64,000 bases of DNA from Bolinopsis microptera (Eukaryota > Ctenophora > Tentaculata > Lobata > Bolinopsidae): the NCBI RefSeq assembly GCF_026151205.1, contig NC_087075.1:9904303-9968302 (forward strand), given 5' to 3'. The translations under genes were made by a program, and so were the position numbers. The notes under the pieces were generated by a model. It made no database searches. It had not been told where the DNA came from and was given only the letters and a program-made list of their open reading frames with translations. This document shows positions 35,601-44,559 of the stretch, in pieces. Position 1 is the first letter of the stretch. Each line of letters begins with the position of its first letter.

Positions 35601-38600
35601 TCTCTGTATCAGAGACGTTTCACGTTAGCTATAAAGGGGGAGACAGCTTCCATTCGACTACGAAATTAATGCTAGATTACCCCACAAACGAACAAACAAA
35701 CAAACAATCACCTGGGTATGACATCATAAGAGATCCTCCTCTGTCTAGGTTTGTTGCCAGGGGAGGAGTTGTTTGTGATAACAGGTTGACTGGCACACCT
35801 CCTCACACTACCTGCTCCTCCGTACCCTTTCAGTTCACTGTCGTCTTTAGAGGTTACTGCGAGGTTTTTGCATAGTTAGGAATGTATTATTGGGAGAAGA
35901 ACATAGTGAGCGTCGTCCAGCCCCAGGAATTTGTACCCAATAGCCACAGTGAGCTCGTGCCCCAGAGCATCGAAAATACTCGAAATACTCGAGCTTCTAA
36001 TTCATCTATTGCAATGGTATTCGTGTTGTTTTCGGGCGCACTGATCTGCGAAACAAAGTACTGGGGCCCGACGTCACTGCATGGCTGAAAATCTGAGACA
36101 AAGGGGTCTGGGGTAAACGGTTCAGCAGCAGGAAGAGGTGAATACTAGATACATTTTAGTATTATCAACGGGAATTCGCTACAATTAAATTCTTTAAAGA
36201 ATGTATGAGCTTGATCGTCTGTTTGGTGCTGGTTATGTTGTTGGACCACGGGACTTGTCTGCAGGGTGTATGTCCCCTTAAGCTATATTTACTTTACTAT
36301 ATGACATGGGATACCATTAATAATCATGCATATCTAGAGTCTAGACTCACTCTTGCCGTTTCCGATGCTGGGAAACCTATTGATGGTCTGCAGCTCCGCA
36401 GGGGCCTCCAAAGCCTGACCCCTTTTAAACCTACTCCCGAACAACACAGGACTTTTCTTTTCACTGACTGGCTCTGGGGAACCTTGCTCACTGGTCTCCT
36501 TCTTCACTGAAAATAAGGTCTTGGATGTGATATTTTGTTAAGGAGTTTTGAGCGTCATAGGCGTCTAGCATTCTCTTTGAGACCCAATAAAATATATACC
36601 ATATAATACATATACATGCATAAAGTATATATGGAGACTAGAATATTGTTGATCATCCTTAAATTATAAATGTCGTTTAATGATTTGTTGAAAACGAATT
36701 ACCACTTTCTCGATCTGTGGGCTGTTGTTATGGCCTTAAAAAATCTGAAAACTTAAGAAAAACTTATGAAAACCTTAAGAAAAACTCAAAAAAAAACTCA
36801 AAAAAAACCTAACAGTGAATTGACTAATTAAATATTTAATTGATCGCAAATAATCACAAATTAAACCTGGTTCCTTGTTCTGTCCCTGCATGATATATTT
36901 CCACTGGGGGTTCTTCTCAAAGTCTATCATATTAGACATATTATTAAGCTCATCTAACAGGTTATTCATGCTCTCTGTCTTCTTGTCCCCGGAGGTAGTA
37001 TCTGAGGCTTGGTCCCCATCCTGGTGTAATACAACAATCAATCACTTTGACAGCACAATCAAGATTGCAACTTTCGATTGTATTAAATCATATATAATAC
37101 TTTTGTAAATAAACTATGCACCAAATTATGAATAACAATATTTGTTTAAAGTGGTGAGTAGTGCTCATGGTATAATATTGTGTAGAAATTTCAAATTGAA
37201 CAAAGAATAAAATAAATAAATAAAATAAGGGACATAATGTGAACCTGATTTGAAGTGTTAGAAGCTGACTTGTTGTCGTTCCTCCCTCCAACTGCACTAG
37301 CATTGTCACTATCATCTGAGTCCTCTACCTGAGGGAGAACATACGTGACAACAGTGTCATTATACTGGATAGTTACCTTAACCGAGGACGATTAACACAA
37401 GTCGTTTGAAAGGTTCTGTAGCAACATCCAAATATATTATTCAAATGTTTGACGCCCCCTACCACTACCAGAACTACGTAAGTGGGTATTATTTTGAATT
37501 ACTTATTAATTAAAAAAATTACTTTGAATTTTGCGAACAGCATTGTGAGGCGCTTGTTTTCTTTAACCTTCTGAACTCTCTCTACAAACAGCTCCAACTC
37601 CCTGGCCTCCAAAGAGTAACGCTTTAGCTCTGAAATATATCATAGAGAGAAAAAGCACAATGGCTGTAAATTATTAACATGGAGTAACATTTTGGCTCTG
37701 AAATAAATAGAGTATGAGGATTGAGGACCAATCATGAATGGATATTAACAGTAGAAAGTTATTGAACTCTATGAGCTATCTAATAAAGGCAGTTTCTCAA
37801 TTTCAATCACAACATTTCCCTCTGATTTAAGTAAGTTACCAATGTGACGCATGCTCTCCAATGTAGCTTTCTGCTGAGCAATTTCCTTTCTCGCAGTATT
37901 TTTTATAACTCGCCTCCTTTTATTTAGGACACTCATTTCTTTGATGCTTTTTCTTGGCCGTCTCCTATCACGGACCATCACCTGACGAAAAAAGAGTCAG
38001 CTGATAATTTGGCTGCCAGACCTTGGGTCAGAGGTGATATGACCACCATATACGTCATCAAGTAATTAACATACACTCATACTAGAATATTCTAAAAGAT
38101 CGATAATGTCGTGTTGGAGCAATGGCCAATAGGCATGCACTCCAGCTTCTTTTGGGGGCCAAGTCGGAATATTTTGAGAGCAGTTTATCACCCACCACAG
38201 ATTTTGGATTGATTTTGGATCACAGCTCATTATGTACTTTAACTTTTACAATTAATTTATACCACTTTTTAAAATATTCATGACTTTAGCACACCGAAAA
38301 ATGGGTCAGCTTATTTTGTGATGTTTTGGTATCACGTGACTTAACATCACGTGATTTGAAGCTTACTTGCAATATTTAAGGAAGCAAAAAAACACCATCG
38401 AATATTTATCCCTTCACAAAATTTCGGCAATGCTGGTCAATTATCACGTGATGTGAAAAAATGACATTCGTTGTGATTATACCCGGATGAAAAACCACCA
38501 GGAAAACTCTAAGTTATAAAGCACATTACCTGAGGAGATGCCTATTTCATATACTCGACATCAACACGACTCAAAAAATGAATAAAAACGTACGGTATTG

Positions 38601-39609
38601 TTCAACAGTGAATATAAATATCCACATAGGTCGGGAGAGCGGAATATTGATTAAAAATTTAATATCACGTGATCAACATTTTGCTTAATATAATATCGCT
38701 CGTGGTCGGACTTTTCTTGACTTACGAAGAGAATCATATCCATGATTGCATGTCAATAATTTCATTGTGGCGAGGAAAATATCAAATTTTCAATCACGTA
38801 AGGACATGCATCATGTCAAAATTACCGGTGTCAACCATCTTTTGTTCTGGATGAATTTCAGTGTTGTACCACAGCTGCAGAAATGTTGGTTGATATAAAG
38901 GTTGATAAAAGCTCTTGTTAACTATAATAATACATTAACTGATCGAAGTTAAGTGGCTATTTTTTGAGTTTTTTGCGGACATGTTTTAGATAATTGTTAT
39001 GACCATGGTATATGGTAGTTGCGAACTAGACAAGATTTCTAAATAATGAAAATACTGTGGCAGAATCACCCCACAAGTGTGGTGATCTTGCATAGATAGC
39101 AATTAGCAGCAGTGTTAACTAAGTGAGATGTACGTTTCGCTTGGGCGCATTTGTCTAATTCAGATCCGCTGTGCTTCCATAGTGATTACCACAAGCTTAC
39201 CGTGGAAATGGAAGTCAACTTTTTCAACCTTTAACACGATCATGATGCAGTTGACATCTTAAACATTTGTTACGATCCAACTGTATATCGTTCATTGTAA
39301 TTAACACAGTCGTGAAACAAAAAAGAAGAAGCACAAATTTGGAGAGATAATTGATATGCTTTTAAATGTTGCCGGTAGATATGCACGTTTGCAAAAAGGC
39401 GATTTACCGACAGCCTTGATTGAGAAATTTAACATAACGTAATGAACGGGATTTCGATTGAGGAGTTAAACATTTTTGGAATGAGTGGGTTTATGATCAA
39501 TCGTCACCCGACGTAAATAAAAATAATATTCTCGAGCTATATTAGATATCACTCACAAAAACTTTAATCGTGTCCGCCTCTTCTTCAGAATGAGTATGAG
39601 GAGACCGAC
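23621..39609 (-). CDS. Multi-exon intracellular protein of unknown family
   Basis: Thirteen minus-strand exons join with matching phase at every junction: 39609-39557, 37981-37840, 37629-37523, 37328-37245, 37020-36867, 36506-36351, 35856-35712, 25666-25561, 25394-25234, 24824-24709, 24486-24329 and 23754-23621, with 35856 to 25666 spanning a 10-kb intron. All use GT donors and AG acceptors. Reading 5' to 3' there is an acidic start (SEEEADTIKVF), a basic segment (RDRRRPRK) with helical K/R/E-rich sequence, an acidic Ser/Asp linker, a basic phosphosite-like RQRRIS, and lysine-rich helical C-terminal exons with DPERLDERR. There is no signal peptide or membrane helix. Composition suggests a nuclear or cytoskeletal protein, but I do not recognise it. 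Neither end is defined: the first exon needs upstream sequence, and the last may splice on or read to a stop near 23556. The listed coordinates count twelve exons; 42714-42582 is a likely further 5' exon. Confidence 0.7.
23843..23977. repeat. 34-bp tandem repeat, four copies
   Basis: Copies start at 23843, 23877, 23911 and 23945 with core GACCTGGCAGCCGTCCAACT. They differ by one to three bases. The repeat lies in the intron between the last two recognised exons of the minus-strand gene. Confidence 0.9.
26564..26682. mobile_element. 119-bp MITE with AGACCCTGGTCATTA termini
   Basis: The ends are perfect 15-bp inverted repeats (AGACCCTGGTCATTA / TAATGACCAGGGTCT). The target duplication is unclear: GT lies on both sides. 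The element interrupts the first copy of the local tandem duplication and is absent from the second. Confidence 0.65.
27265..27372. mobile_element. Degraded CAGTGGCGTAACG-family hAT MITE
   Basis: It contains GCCAAATCGTTGTTTGAATG, GAAAACTAGCAAAATTGCGCG, and an ACGTTACACCAG terminus, all recognisable against 34397-34674. An internal deletion has removed the middle. It lies in the second copy of the local tandem duplication. Confidence 0.6.
27783..27918. repeat. Left arm of ~136-bp inverted repeat around an ORF1-only LINE
   Basis: The arm begins ATTCTGGGTAAAAATTATC. It is nearly identical to the reverse complement of 30087-30222: three substitutions in the first 105 bases, then a 5-base indel. 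If the termini are read as TTCTGGG, TACA flanks both outer ends, a possible 4-bp target duplication. Confidence 0.85.
28033..28908 (+). CDS. LINE ORF1-like protein (coiled coil plus RRM-like domain)
   Basis: An intact 291-codon frame from the ATG at 28033; an in-frame TTG lies 33 bases upstream. Residues about 75-135 are heptad-like and rich in Glu/Lys/Gln, suggesting a coiled coil. Residues about 165-285 carry RNVLIFGLKE, DKHRAVKVSF and FISPDRSPEERA, then LKKKVTENPNKRYFIR, the pattern of the RRM-like and C-terminal domains of ORF1p in L1/L2-type LINEs. In that family ORF1p binds the element's RNA. Only about 120 bases separate its stop from the LINE 3' end (GCGGGATATAAAT then TTTCA), so there is no ORF2. 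It may be an internal deletion or a half-LINE similar in design to mammalian HAL1. Confidence 0.8.
   Translation: MGNVDFHSTMWSCKYMDMFADSANDLGCWAEEVMKTINCDEDSHITLDKFKKPNKDVVVKHLFDAFKGIVGYKECFRKATIRLEEMRSDMINTQKSVIQLQGELLDIKTKELDSVQRTVKTAVENTVQAEIKSYSAAVSKHSHSSASTFTAENFKKVVQNVVAEEDRSRNVLIFGLKEDAGEKLADKICDVFEQMAEKPRFEAARIGNKAGDKHRAVKVSFGSSSTVHQILIKAKELRLSQCFKTVFISPDRSPEERAVHKQLVLDLKKKVTENPNKRYFIRTGKICEIDE
29106..29868. repeat. (TTTCA)n pentanucleotide array, ~760 bp
   Basis: About 152 nearly perfect TTTCA units. Only a short stretch near 29713-29730 has TGTCA variants. The array directly follows the LINE 3' terminus GCGGGATATAAAT; the related LINE at 14937-16025 ends with only about four such units. 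A 36-bp second tract lies at 30026-30061. The open frames through it (SFHFI repeats) are an artefact. Confidence 0.98.
30063..30097. repeat. Perfect hairpin GTGTTGAAAGTATT / AATACTTTCAACAC
   Basis: Perfect inverted arms of about 16 bp surround a very short centre. The hairpin adjoins the right inverted-repeat arm and the small TTTCA tract. A partial copy, ACTTTCAACACTACTGTATA, occurs near 26278. Confidence 0.85.
30087..30222. repeat. Right arm of the ~136-bp inverted repeat
   Basis: Reverse complement of 27783-27918. With the left arm it bounds a 2.44-kb unit containing the ORF1 frame and the TTTCA array. Confidence 0.85.
30420..32018 (+). CDS. Zinc-cluster / PARP-like ADP-ribosyltransferase / multi-pass membrane protein
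   Basis: One uninterrupted 532-codon frame. Residues 5-36 form a Cys/His cluster (C5, C12, H16, H19, C21, C24, H31, C36) likely to bind zinc. Residues 41-160 resemble a PARP-like fold: TLYHGT (H44), GRGIYF (Y72), an ALKIARSR segment and a VLQCRVNLG strand. This style is seen in small ART domains such as fish Gig2. A Glu at 136 (DFMEYC) could be the third catalytic residue; that is inference. A Pro/Gln/Ala linker (171-225) and a Cys-rich stretch (229-273) lead to five or six hydrophobic segments between about 281 and 525. LKNET repeats three times at 309-323. The product is probably membrane-anchored with its catalytic head in the cytosol. Substrates are unknown. It is nested in a 10-kb intron of the minus-strand gene. 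Confidence 0.82.
   Translation: MINDCRAHSYGCSENHSRHFCRLCDVNDSDHLSRNCPQASTLYHGTTADAAINITEEGLKCSPNGRLGRGIYFVENRDDALKIARSRNPNNWAVLQCRVNLGPPIAGNQSPDTIKRLHGTVGVHPPWAGITADFMEYCLTNEKKCNVVEKISEGGEFIIRNKVAIPKETDQMLQARDFPARQPAAAPQQVRQPTFVAARQPAAVQWQMRQPPAPWQIQAAPRRPFSDICTHIQHCLTNFIVNCRKAVTGICLQILICLECLAVNCGKCLVCLCKWKTLKHFPSILILLSFLPNLANAIYCIVLHEPGKLKNETLKNETLKNETVETVLRNIQNSFISFSVLFVLHSIGNILLLGTCLFTDKWKVMKTCSVISLKLGKYFLLDMPMYVLHVCLIKSEMKFIGNEDWDPYFWDLLLQLGFFIETIIIIVILITTQATRRYKMIAFMIMFLLSFYAPMWLAMSKPFSKELFSTDPSDLGQNKTGKFTEGGRSHKILIFLCFTGVANLYGFITVSVLIGFGIVLCILGCYCNCGDG
32118..32123 (+). promoter_or_regulatory. Possible polyadenylation signal AATAAA
   Basis: The first AATAAA lies 100 bases after the stop of the 532-residue ADP-ribosyltransferase-like gene, a normal distance for its 3' UTR. 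Position is the only support. Confidence 0.4.
32130..33240. other. Spacer between the tandem ADP-ribosyltransferase genes
   Basis: AT-rich, no exon seen. A CAGTAAAACCCTG word at 32752, followed by CTGATTTACC twice, resembles termini of pogo/Tigger-like elements, but no partner end was found. Part of it (about 32915-33000) resembles the repeat at 26757 and 27393. The gene-proximal 3' region near 32130-32300 is similar to 34900-35510, downstream of the second gene. Confidence 0.4.
33273..34076 (+). CDS. Zinc-cluster / PARP-like ADP-ribosyltransferase, second tandem copy
   Basis: A 267-codon frame from the ATG at 33273; an in-frame TTG upstream would add six codons. The Cys/His cluster and ART-like core are closely similar to the gene at 30420, with FHGT (H49), GRGIYF (Y77) and DFMEYC (E141) kept. 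After about residue 170 the linker has expanded into some ten imperfect seven-residue repeats of the type PKQPAVV, and the protein ends without membrane segments. Remnants of the lost membrane domain lie downstream (34227-34850) in other frames. It could be a soluble paralogue or a decaying copy; the intact core favours retained function. Confidence 0.75.
   Translation: MITDHRVFQCKAKSDGCIENHRKHFCRLCDEDNSDHLSRNCPQASTLFHGTTADAVKNITEEGLKCSPQGCLGRGIYFVDNREYALTIARGRNPNNWAVLQCKVNLGPPIAGNKSPDTIKRLHGTVGVHPPWAGITTDFMEYCLKNENRCNVVAEISRNGKFIIPIQPTAVAKQPTVVPKQLAVVPKQPAFVPKQPAFLPKKPAVMPKQPAGQLAAVLKQLAVVQGQPAAVPKQPTVFTGQPASTHKASVSVKERIAILNKTADGNN
34227..34850 (+). pseudogene. Decayed membrane domain of the second ADP-ribosyltransferase copy, split by a MITE
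   Basis: Residues corresponding to the first copy's LIKSEM..., W-D..., LLLQLGF.IETII and ILITTQATRR are readable from 34227 to 34395. The alignment stops at the MITE (34397-34674) and resumes at about 34683 with sequence matching 31742-31960, including TTATTTTACGCT-like and ATGTTTTATAGGG segments. Upstream frameshifts separate it from the intact 33273-34076 frame. It is the ancestral C-terminal half of that gene. Confidence 0.85.
34397..34674. mobile_element. 278-bp hAT-type MITE, TSD CACAGGAT
   Basis: The termini CAGTGGCGTAACG and CGTTACGCCACTG are perfect inverted repeats. Identical 8-bp flanks CACAGGAT lie at 34389-34396 and 34675-34682. The interior matches the element at 57671-57959 in reverse orientation. 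An 8-bp target duplication with CAGTG ends indicates a non-autonomous hAT element. It landed in the membrane-domain remnant of the second ADP-ribosyltransferase copy. Confidence 0.95.
35907..35940. repeat. ~30-bp dispersed match to 63064-63093
   Basis: CGTCGTCCAGCCCCAGGAAT then TTGTACCCAA is matched at 63064-63093 with about six differences. Both frames stay open in places on both strands. It may be a small shared exon-like segment or a repeat fragment; I cannot decide. Confidence 0.35.
38000..39540. other. Intron-like stretch, no gene recognised
   Basis: It lies between two exons of the minus-strand gene (37981 and 39557). It is AT-rich and has several ATCACGTGAT-like palindromes (38333, 38346, 38443, 38667), a clustered E-box-like CACGTG motif within about 340 bp. 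Confidence 0.4.
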
Positions 39610-39714
39610 CTGTAAACACATTGTACCAGCTGTACAGTGTACATGATCAGTGATCACATTAGTTAGACTGTATTCTGAAGCAGTAATGTAACTACATATT
39701 CAATAATAAAACCC

Positions 39715-40130
39715 AGCCATTGAGCCATCTTCTGCATAATTCAGAACTTGACCTTGAGTACCTTATCACCATGTCTCCACAGCTGAAATGTGTGGCGCGG
39801 AACATTCTCCGGAGACTGTATTTACTGAGCACACCTCACTTCTTTATCAGTTTATCTTCATTGTATAGTGTTCAAAATGTATAATAAACCCGTAAATACA
39901 ACCAACGAAACTTCACTTCATTCCCTATCTTCTGAGCACATCATTCTCTTATCAGCTGCGGACAATGTTCGAAAGTACTCTTCTGCATAATTCTCAGCCT
40001 TACTTTGAGTACCTAATCTCTATATCTTCACGGTAAAAGTGTGGAGTAAAACATTTCTCATCAGAAAAGATATCTACTGAGTACTTTGCCTCCGTATCAG
40101 CTTATCTATTAACCACTTCCTTGTTCAGCT
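39715..40130. repeat. Two-copy diverged tandem repeat upstream of the GPCR
   Basis: TTCTGCATAATTC...CTTGAGTACCT..TC.CYATRTCT and later ACTGAGYAC...TATCAG.TTATCT occur at about 39729-39860 and 39981-40110. The offset is about 250 bp. Confidence 0.6.
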
Positions 40131-40261
40131 TATATAGCGTACCCTGAGGCAACAATGTACTCAAGTACATATTATCTCAGTTTTGCTTGAGTGGTTTCCG
40201 CATATTCCACGAAAATCATCCCGATTTGCTTGTGTGATCTCTGCTGATTTCTTACCAAAAC

Positions 40262-41588
40262 ATGATATACAACTACTCTAACCAGACGCTGTTTGGCATA
40301 AAAAGCAGCCCCGAAAGATACACTTTTGTAACCTGGGTAGTATTCGTAGTGCTCTGCTCGTTTATCGGGGACACCAGTATACTCATCGCCTCCCTCAAGT
40401 ACAAGGCCCTGAAACTCCACAGTGTCATGATAACGTTCATCCAGCACCTAGCTGTATGTGACCTCCTCAACTCCCTGGGTAACTTCCTACCTTCCGTTAT
40501 CTCCGCCTTTGCTAACTGTGAGTACTTTGGGGAGGAAGTGAGGTACCTCAGGTTCTGGATAACCTACTACAACAACACTGTTAGTATAGGACTGATCTGC
40601 GCTATGACACTCACCAAGTTACTCCTAATAAAGTACCCGCTACGAACAGCTGCCTGGCACTCTGAACAAGCTAACAAGGTGAATATCATTCAAGTTTTTT
40701 TATTGAATTGATGTATAGCCAAGACGAGTCCGTTATAGTGTTTTTCTTGGTAATCTCATGTTTAATTCTTGTTTAATTCCAAGGTGTGTGGAGGAATCTG
40801 GTTGCTGTCCGTCTGTGTGCCTTCTCTTCACATCCTGGTTGATAAACACGATGTTATCTTCGATTACCGAGTTTACAGCTGCATGTACGCGTACTCGTCA
40901 GATGTTTGGAAGGTTTTGTTGCCATTAACGGCAGTTCTGATTGTGTATATCCCGACTATCACCATCATAGTTGCAACAGCGATGCTACTGAGAGAGGCAG
41001 TGAGAGTAGCTAGATCTCAGCTCCGTTGGCAGGGTATTATAACTGTGGTTCTTACTGCGGCAGTTTACACTCTCTCTTTCTTGCCATATGGGATATACTG
41101 CATTGCAGAGCCGCTAGTGGTGAAGGATCCCTTAACTCCGGGATATTTCTACACTTATTACTACAGGTATTCTTTAAGTTTACTGAATATTACAGAATGA
41201 GCGGATATTTCCTAGTACAATAAATGTTAGGACCATTTATATTGGCATAAGTTACCGAATTAAAGTATTATTTTCTAATAATTTTGCATGTTGCATGCAC
41301 GATCCAGTTTAATATTGTTTTGTTTTATTTGATAATGTACTTATTTAATAATAATAATATCCTTGCAGGATGACGTGGGTGTTTGTGAGTTTCAATGTTC
41401 TCGCCAACTTCTTCATATACAGTTTGACTGTTACTAGTTTCAGAGCATTTCTGAAGACAAAGATGGGGAATGTCATGTCGAGTGTGTATCGTTCATCTTC
41501 TAATTCAGGTGAATTGTTAAATTTTGAAAACCCAATCCGTTCTGCTCATATTGAGAATATGATATTCTCATATTTTTTAAATAACTAG
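40262..41588 (+). CDS. Class A-like G-protein-coupled receptor
   Basis: Three exons (40262-40678, 40784-41166, 41369-41588) join in phase to give 339 residues with seven hydrophobic segments. The N-terminus has two N-glycosylation sequons (N4, N7). TM1 has FIGDTSI where GN is usual; TM2 has the class A LAVCD with D67. C86 before TM3 and C172 in the second loop can form the conserved disulphide. The end of TM3 reads TKLLLIKYP instead of DRY, TM6 has SFLPYGIYC without the CWxP tryptophan, and TM7 has LANFFIY instead of NPxxY. It is probably a lineage-specific receptor; the ligand is unknown. Introns are 105 and 202 bp. An AATAAA lies about 530 bp past the stop. Confidence 0.88.
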
Positions 41589-41599
41589 AGGTCATAAAT

Positions 41600-42570
41600 A
41601 CGCATTTGTGTTTTATTAACTCTCAAAATCATTACTTGGTATAACAGGCGTACATGATAAATTGATTTTAGTAGTAAAATGTCATTTAACACAGATGGAA
41701 GAACTACTGATAAGAGTAATAGATCCATACAAGCAAGCAACCTAGAGGAGACGATAAAACTAAAAGAAACATCGGTGATATGAAAACACATCCTGTAATT
41801 GAAATACAAGGAACCTATACGTATAAGACCAGGGTGAACGAAGTACACTTCAAACTATTCCACAGTTCCACTGGTGGCTGATGTGGCAGTCTAAAAAGAT
41901 CAAATGATATACAGAGGGATTAAAACTGTTTTGTAGATCACATTTTGACCACTCCATAAAATGTGAACTCTGAACTGTGATTTGACACTGGTATAAGATG
42001 AGCCATCCTATATATAGAAACGGAATAATAAACCTCGTTTTGGCAGGCAAAAGAAAGTATGTCCTCCCACAGGAATACAAAAATATTAATGAGGGGAGAA
42101 CTAAAATAATATTTAATAAAGCATCCTGGTTCGTATCATTTTTTCTTAAAAAATCTTAGATTTTAAAAACATTTTAAAGCATTTTCCGCGAATTTTGCTT
42201 ATGTTAAATATGCAAAAGGTGGCAGGATTGTTGAATTGAAATTGTTTTCTATTTTTATGGTTTTGTTTGAATGCGTATGTGCTTTGTAATTGCAATTCAC
42301 ATGATTATTTTTTATATTATTAAAAAAATTGTTGTTGTTCCTACATCTGACATTGAAATACATGATTGATAAACAAAATCTGGGTAGACAGTGGACAAGA
42401 AAATCACGTTACTTTTGTTTTCGTTTCTGCAGCCGATCAAAACGCTCTTACCTAAATCCCAAACCCAACCCTAGCCCTAACCCTAACCACAACCCCGACT
42501 AAAAAAGGTTTACACTTTAAAAGTAAAATAATTAGGTAAACAAAATGATCAGTCACTGAAAATAACTGGT
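41600..42570. other. Non-coding stretch downstream of the GPCR
   Basis: No exon is recognised. A short interstitial telomere-like tract with CCCTAGCCCTAACCCTAACC lies near 42468-42487, about 330 bp before the CCCTGA array. Confidence 0.5.
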
Positions 42571-42581
42571 GACATACTAAC

Positions 42582-42714
42582 CGCGTTATTGGCATTAGCT
42601 AAGCCTTCCTGTTCCTTTAGCTTCTTGAGTAGTTTAGCCTTCTTCCTTTTACTTTCTTCATCATTCTTCCCGTTGGCAGTCGTATCAGCTAACTCCAACA
42701 TTCCACCGTCTTTC
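42582..42714 (-). CDS. Lysine-rich exon, probably 5' part of the 23.6-39.6 kb gene
   Basis: Bounded by a TTGCAG acceptor and a GTTAGT donor, the exon reads KDGGMLELADTT, then KNDEESKRKKAKLLKKLKEQ in a helical, charged segment. Strand and composition fit the gene at 23621-39609. Its end phase (0) does not match the entry phase of the exon at 39609 (1), so either an exon between them is missed or this belongs to another gene. Confidence 0.55.
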
Positions 42715-42817
42715 CTGCAATTTTTGATAATTAATTATTAGTTACTACAGTTGAATAATAATTAATAAGTATGACTGAGTACAGTTGTAAGTAATTTATA
42801 GATAATGAATTTGTTAT

Positions 42818-44063
42818 CCTGACCCTGACCCTGACCCTGACCCTGACCCTGACCCTGACCCTGACCCTGACCCTGACCCTGACCCTGACCCTGACCCTGA
42901 CCCTGACCCTGACCCTGACCCTGACCCTGACCCTGACCCTGACCCTGACCCTGACCCTGACCCTGACCCTGACCCTGACCCTGACCCTGACCCTGACCCT
43001 GACCCTGACCCTGACCCTGACCCTGACCCTGACCCTGACCCTGACCCTGACCCTGACCCTGACCCTGACCCTGACCCTGACCCTGACCCTGACCCTGACC
43101 CTGACCCTGACCCTGACCCTGACCCTGACCCTGACCCTGACCCTGACCCTGACCCTGACCCTGACCCTGACCCTGACCCTGACCCTGACCCTGACCCTGA
43201 CCCTGACCCTGACCCTGACCCTGACCCTGACCCTGACCCTGACCCTGACCCTGACCCTGACCCTGACCCTGACCCTGACCCTGACCCTGACCCTGACCCT
43301 GACCCTGACCCTGACCCTGACCCTGACCCTGACCCTGACCCTGACCCTGACCCTGACCCTGACCCTGACCCTGACCCTGACCCTGACCCTGACCCTGACC
43401 CTGACCCTGACCCTGACCCTGACCCTGACCCTGACCCTGACCCTGACCCTGACCCTGACCCTGACCCTGACCCTGACCCTGACCCTGACCCTGACCCTGA
43501 CCCTGACCCTGACCCTGACCCTGACCCTGACCCTGACCCTGACCCTGACCCTGACCCTGACCCTGACCCTGACCCTGACCCTGACCCTGACCCTGACCCT
43601 GACCCTGACCCTGACCCTGACCCTGACCCTGACCCTGACCCTGACCCTGACCCTGACCCTGACCCTGACCCTGACCCTGACCCTGACCCTGACCCTGACC
43701 CTGACCCTGACCCTGACCCTGACCCTGACCCTGACCCTGACCCTGACCCTGACCCTGACCCTGACCCTGACCCTGACCCTGACCCTGACCCTGACCCTGA
43801 CCCTGACCCTGACCCTGACCCTGACCCTGACCCTGACCCTGACCCTGACCCTGACCCTGACCCTGACCCTGACCCTGACCCTGACCCTGACCCTGACCCT
43901 GACCCTGACCCTGACCCTGACCCTGACCCTGACCCTGACCCTGACCCTGACCCTGACCCTGACCCTGACCCTGACCCTGACCCTGACCCTGACCCTGACC
44001 CTGACCCTGACCCTGACCCTGACCCTGACCCTGACCCTGACCCTGACCCTGACCTGACCCTGA
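42818..44063. repeat. (CCCTGA)n hexanucleotide array, ~207 copies
   Basis: Essentially perfect over 1.24 kb, ending in a few decayed units and TGACCTGACC words up to 44115. It differs by one base from the CCCTAA telomere unit. Long frames through it (VRVR or GQGQ) are repeat artefacts. Confidence 0.98.
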
Positions 44064-44129
44064 TCTAGACACATTGCTCTGGGCACGATGTCTTGCCTGA
44101 CATGACCTGACCTGACTATCCTAATCATG

Positions 44130-44540
44130 AAGGATCAGTAAAAATACATTTTGGAGTGAAGGGAAGAATTGAGAAAAATCCCTAAAAATGGAAATTAAAA
44201 GGATCAGTAGGAAATAAATCTTGGAGTGAAATGAGGTAAAACTCCAAAGATGGAAATTAGACTGGTCAGTTAGAAGTAAATTTTGGAGTGAAACTGAAAG
44301 GAGGCAAGACCCCATAGACGGAAATTAAGCTGATCAGTAAAGAATACATCTTTGGAGTGTAAGGACTAAGGAGGTAAGACCCGAAAGATGGAAATTAAAC
44401 TGATCAACAGGAAATACATTTTGGAGTGAAATGAGGTAAAACCCGAAAGATGGAAATTAAACTGATCAGTAAGAAATACATTTTGGAGTATAAAGAAAAA
44501 AAAATCCAAAGATGGAAATTAAACTGATCAGTAAGAAATA
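44130..44540. repeat. ~65-bp tandem repeat, about six copies
   Basis: Each unit has GATCAGTARRAAATACATTT, TTGGAGTGAA, a variable GAGGTAAAACCC part and AAAGATGGAAATTAAACT. Units differ by 10-25 percent. Confidence 0.8.
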
Positions 44541-44559
44541 CCCAGTTATCGGAGGTAGA

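Noticed and set aside
35567-36510. Three + strand frames of 68-102 codons
   Set aside because: The minus strand here holds two exons (35856-35712 and 36506-36351) with good splice sites and matching phases, so the + frames are mostly shadows.
37769-37981. A 70-codon minus frame as a separate short gene
   Set aside because: A GTAACT donor at 37840 joins it in phase to the exon at 37629; reading to the stop is less consistent.
42731-44128. Open frames of 436-465 codons reading VRVR or GQGQ
   Set aside because: They are translations of the CCCTGA hexamer array; a perfect 6-bp repeat stays open in several frames without coding for anything.
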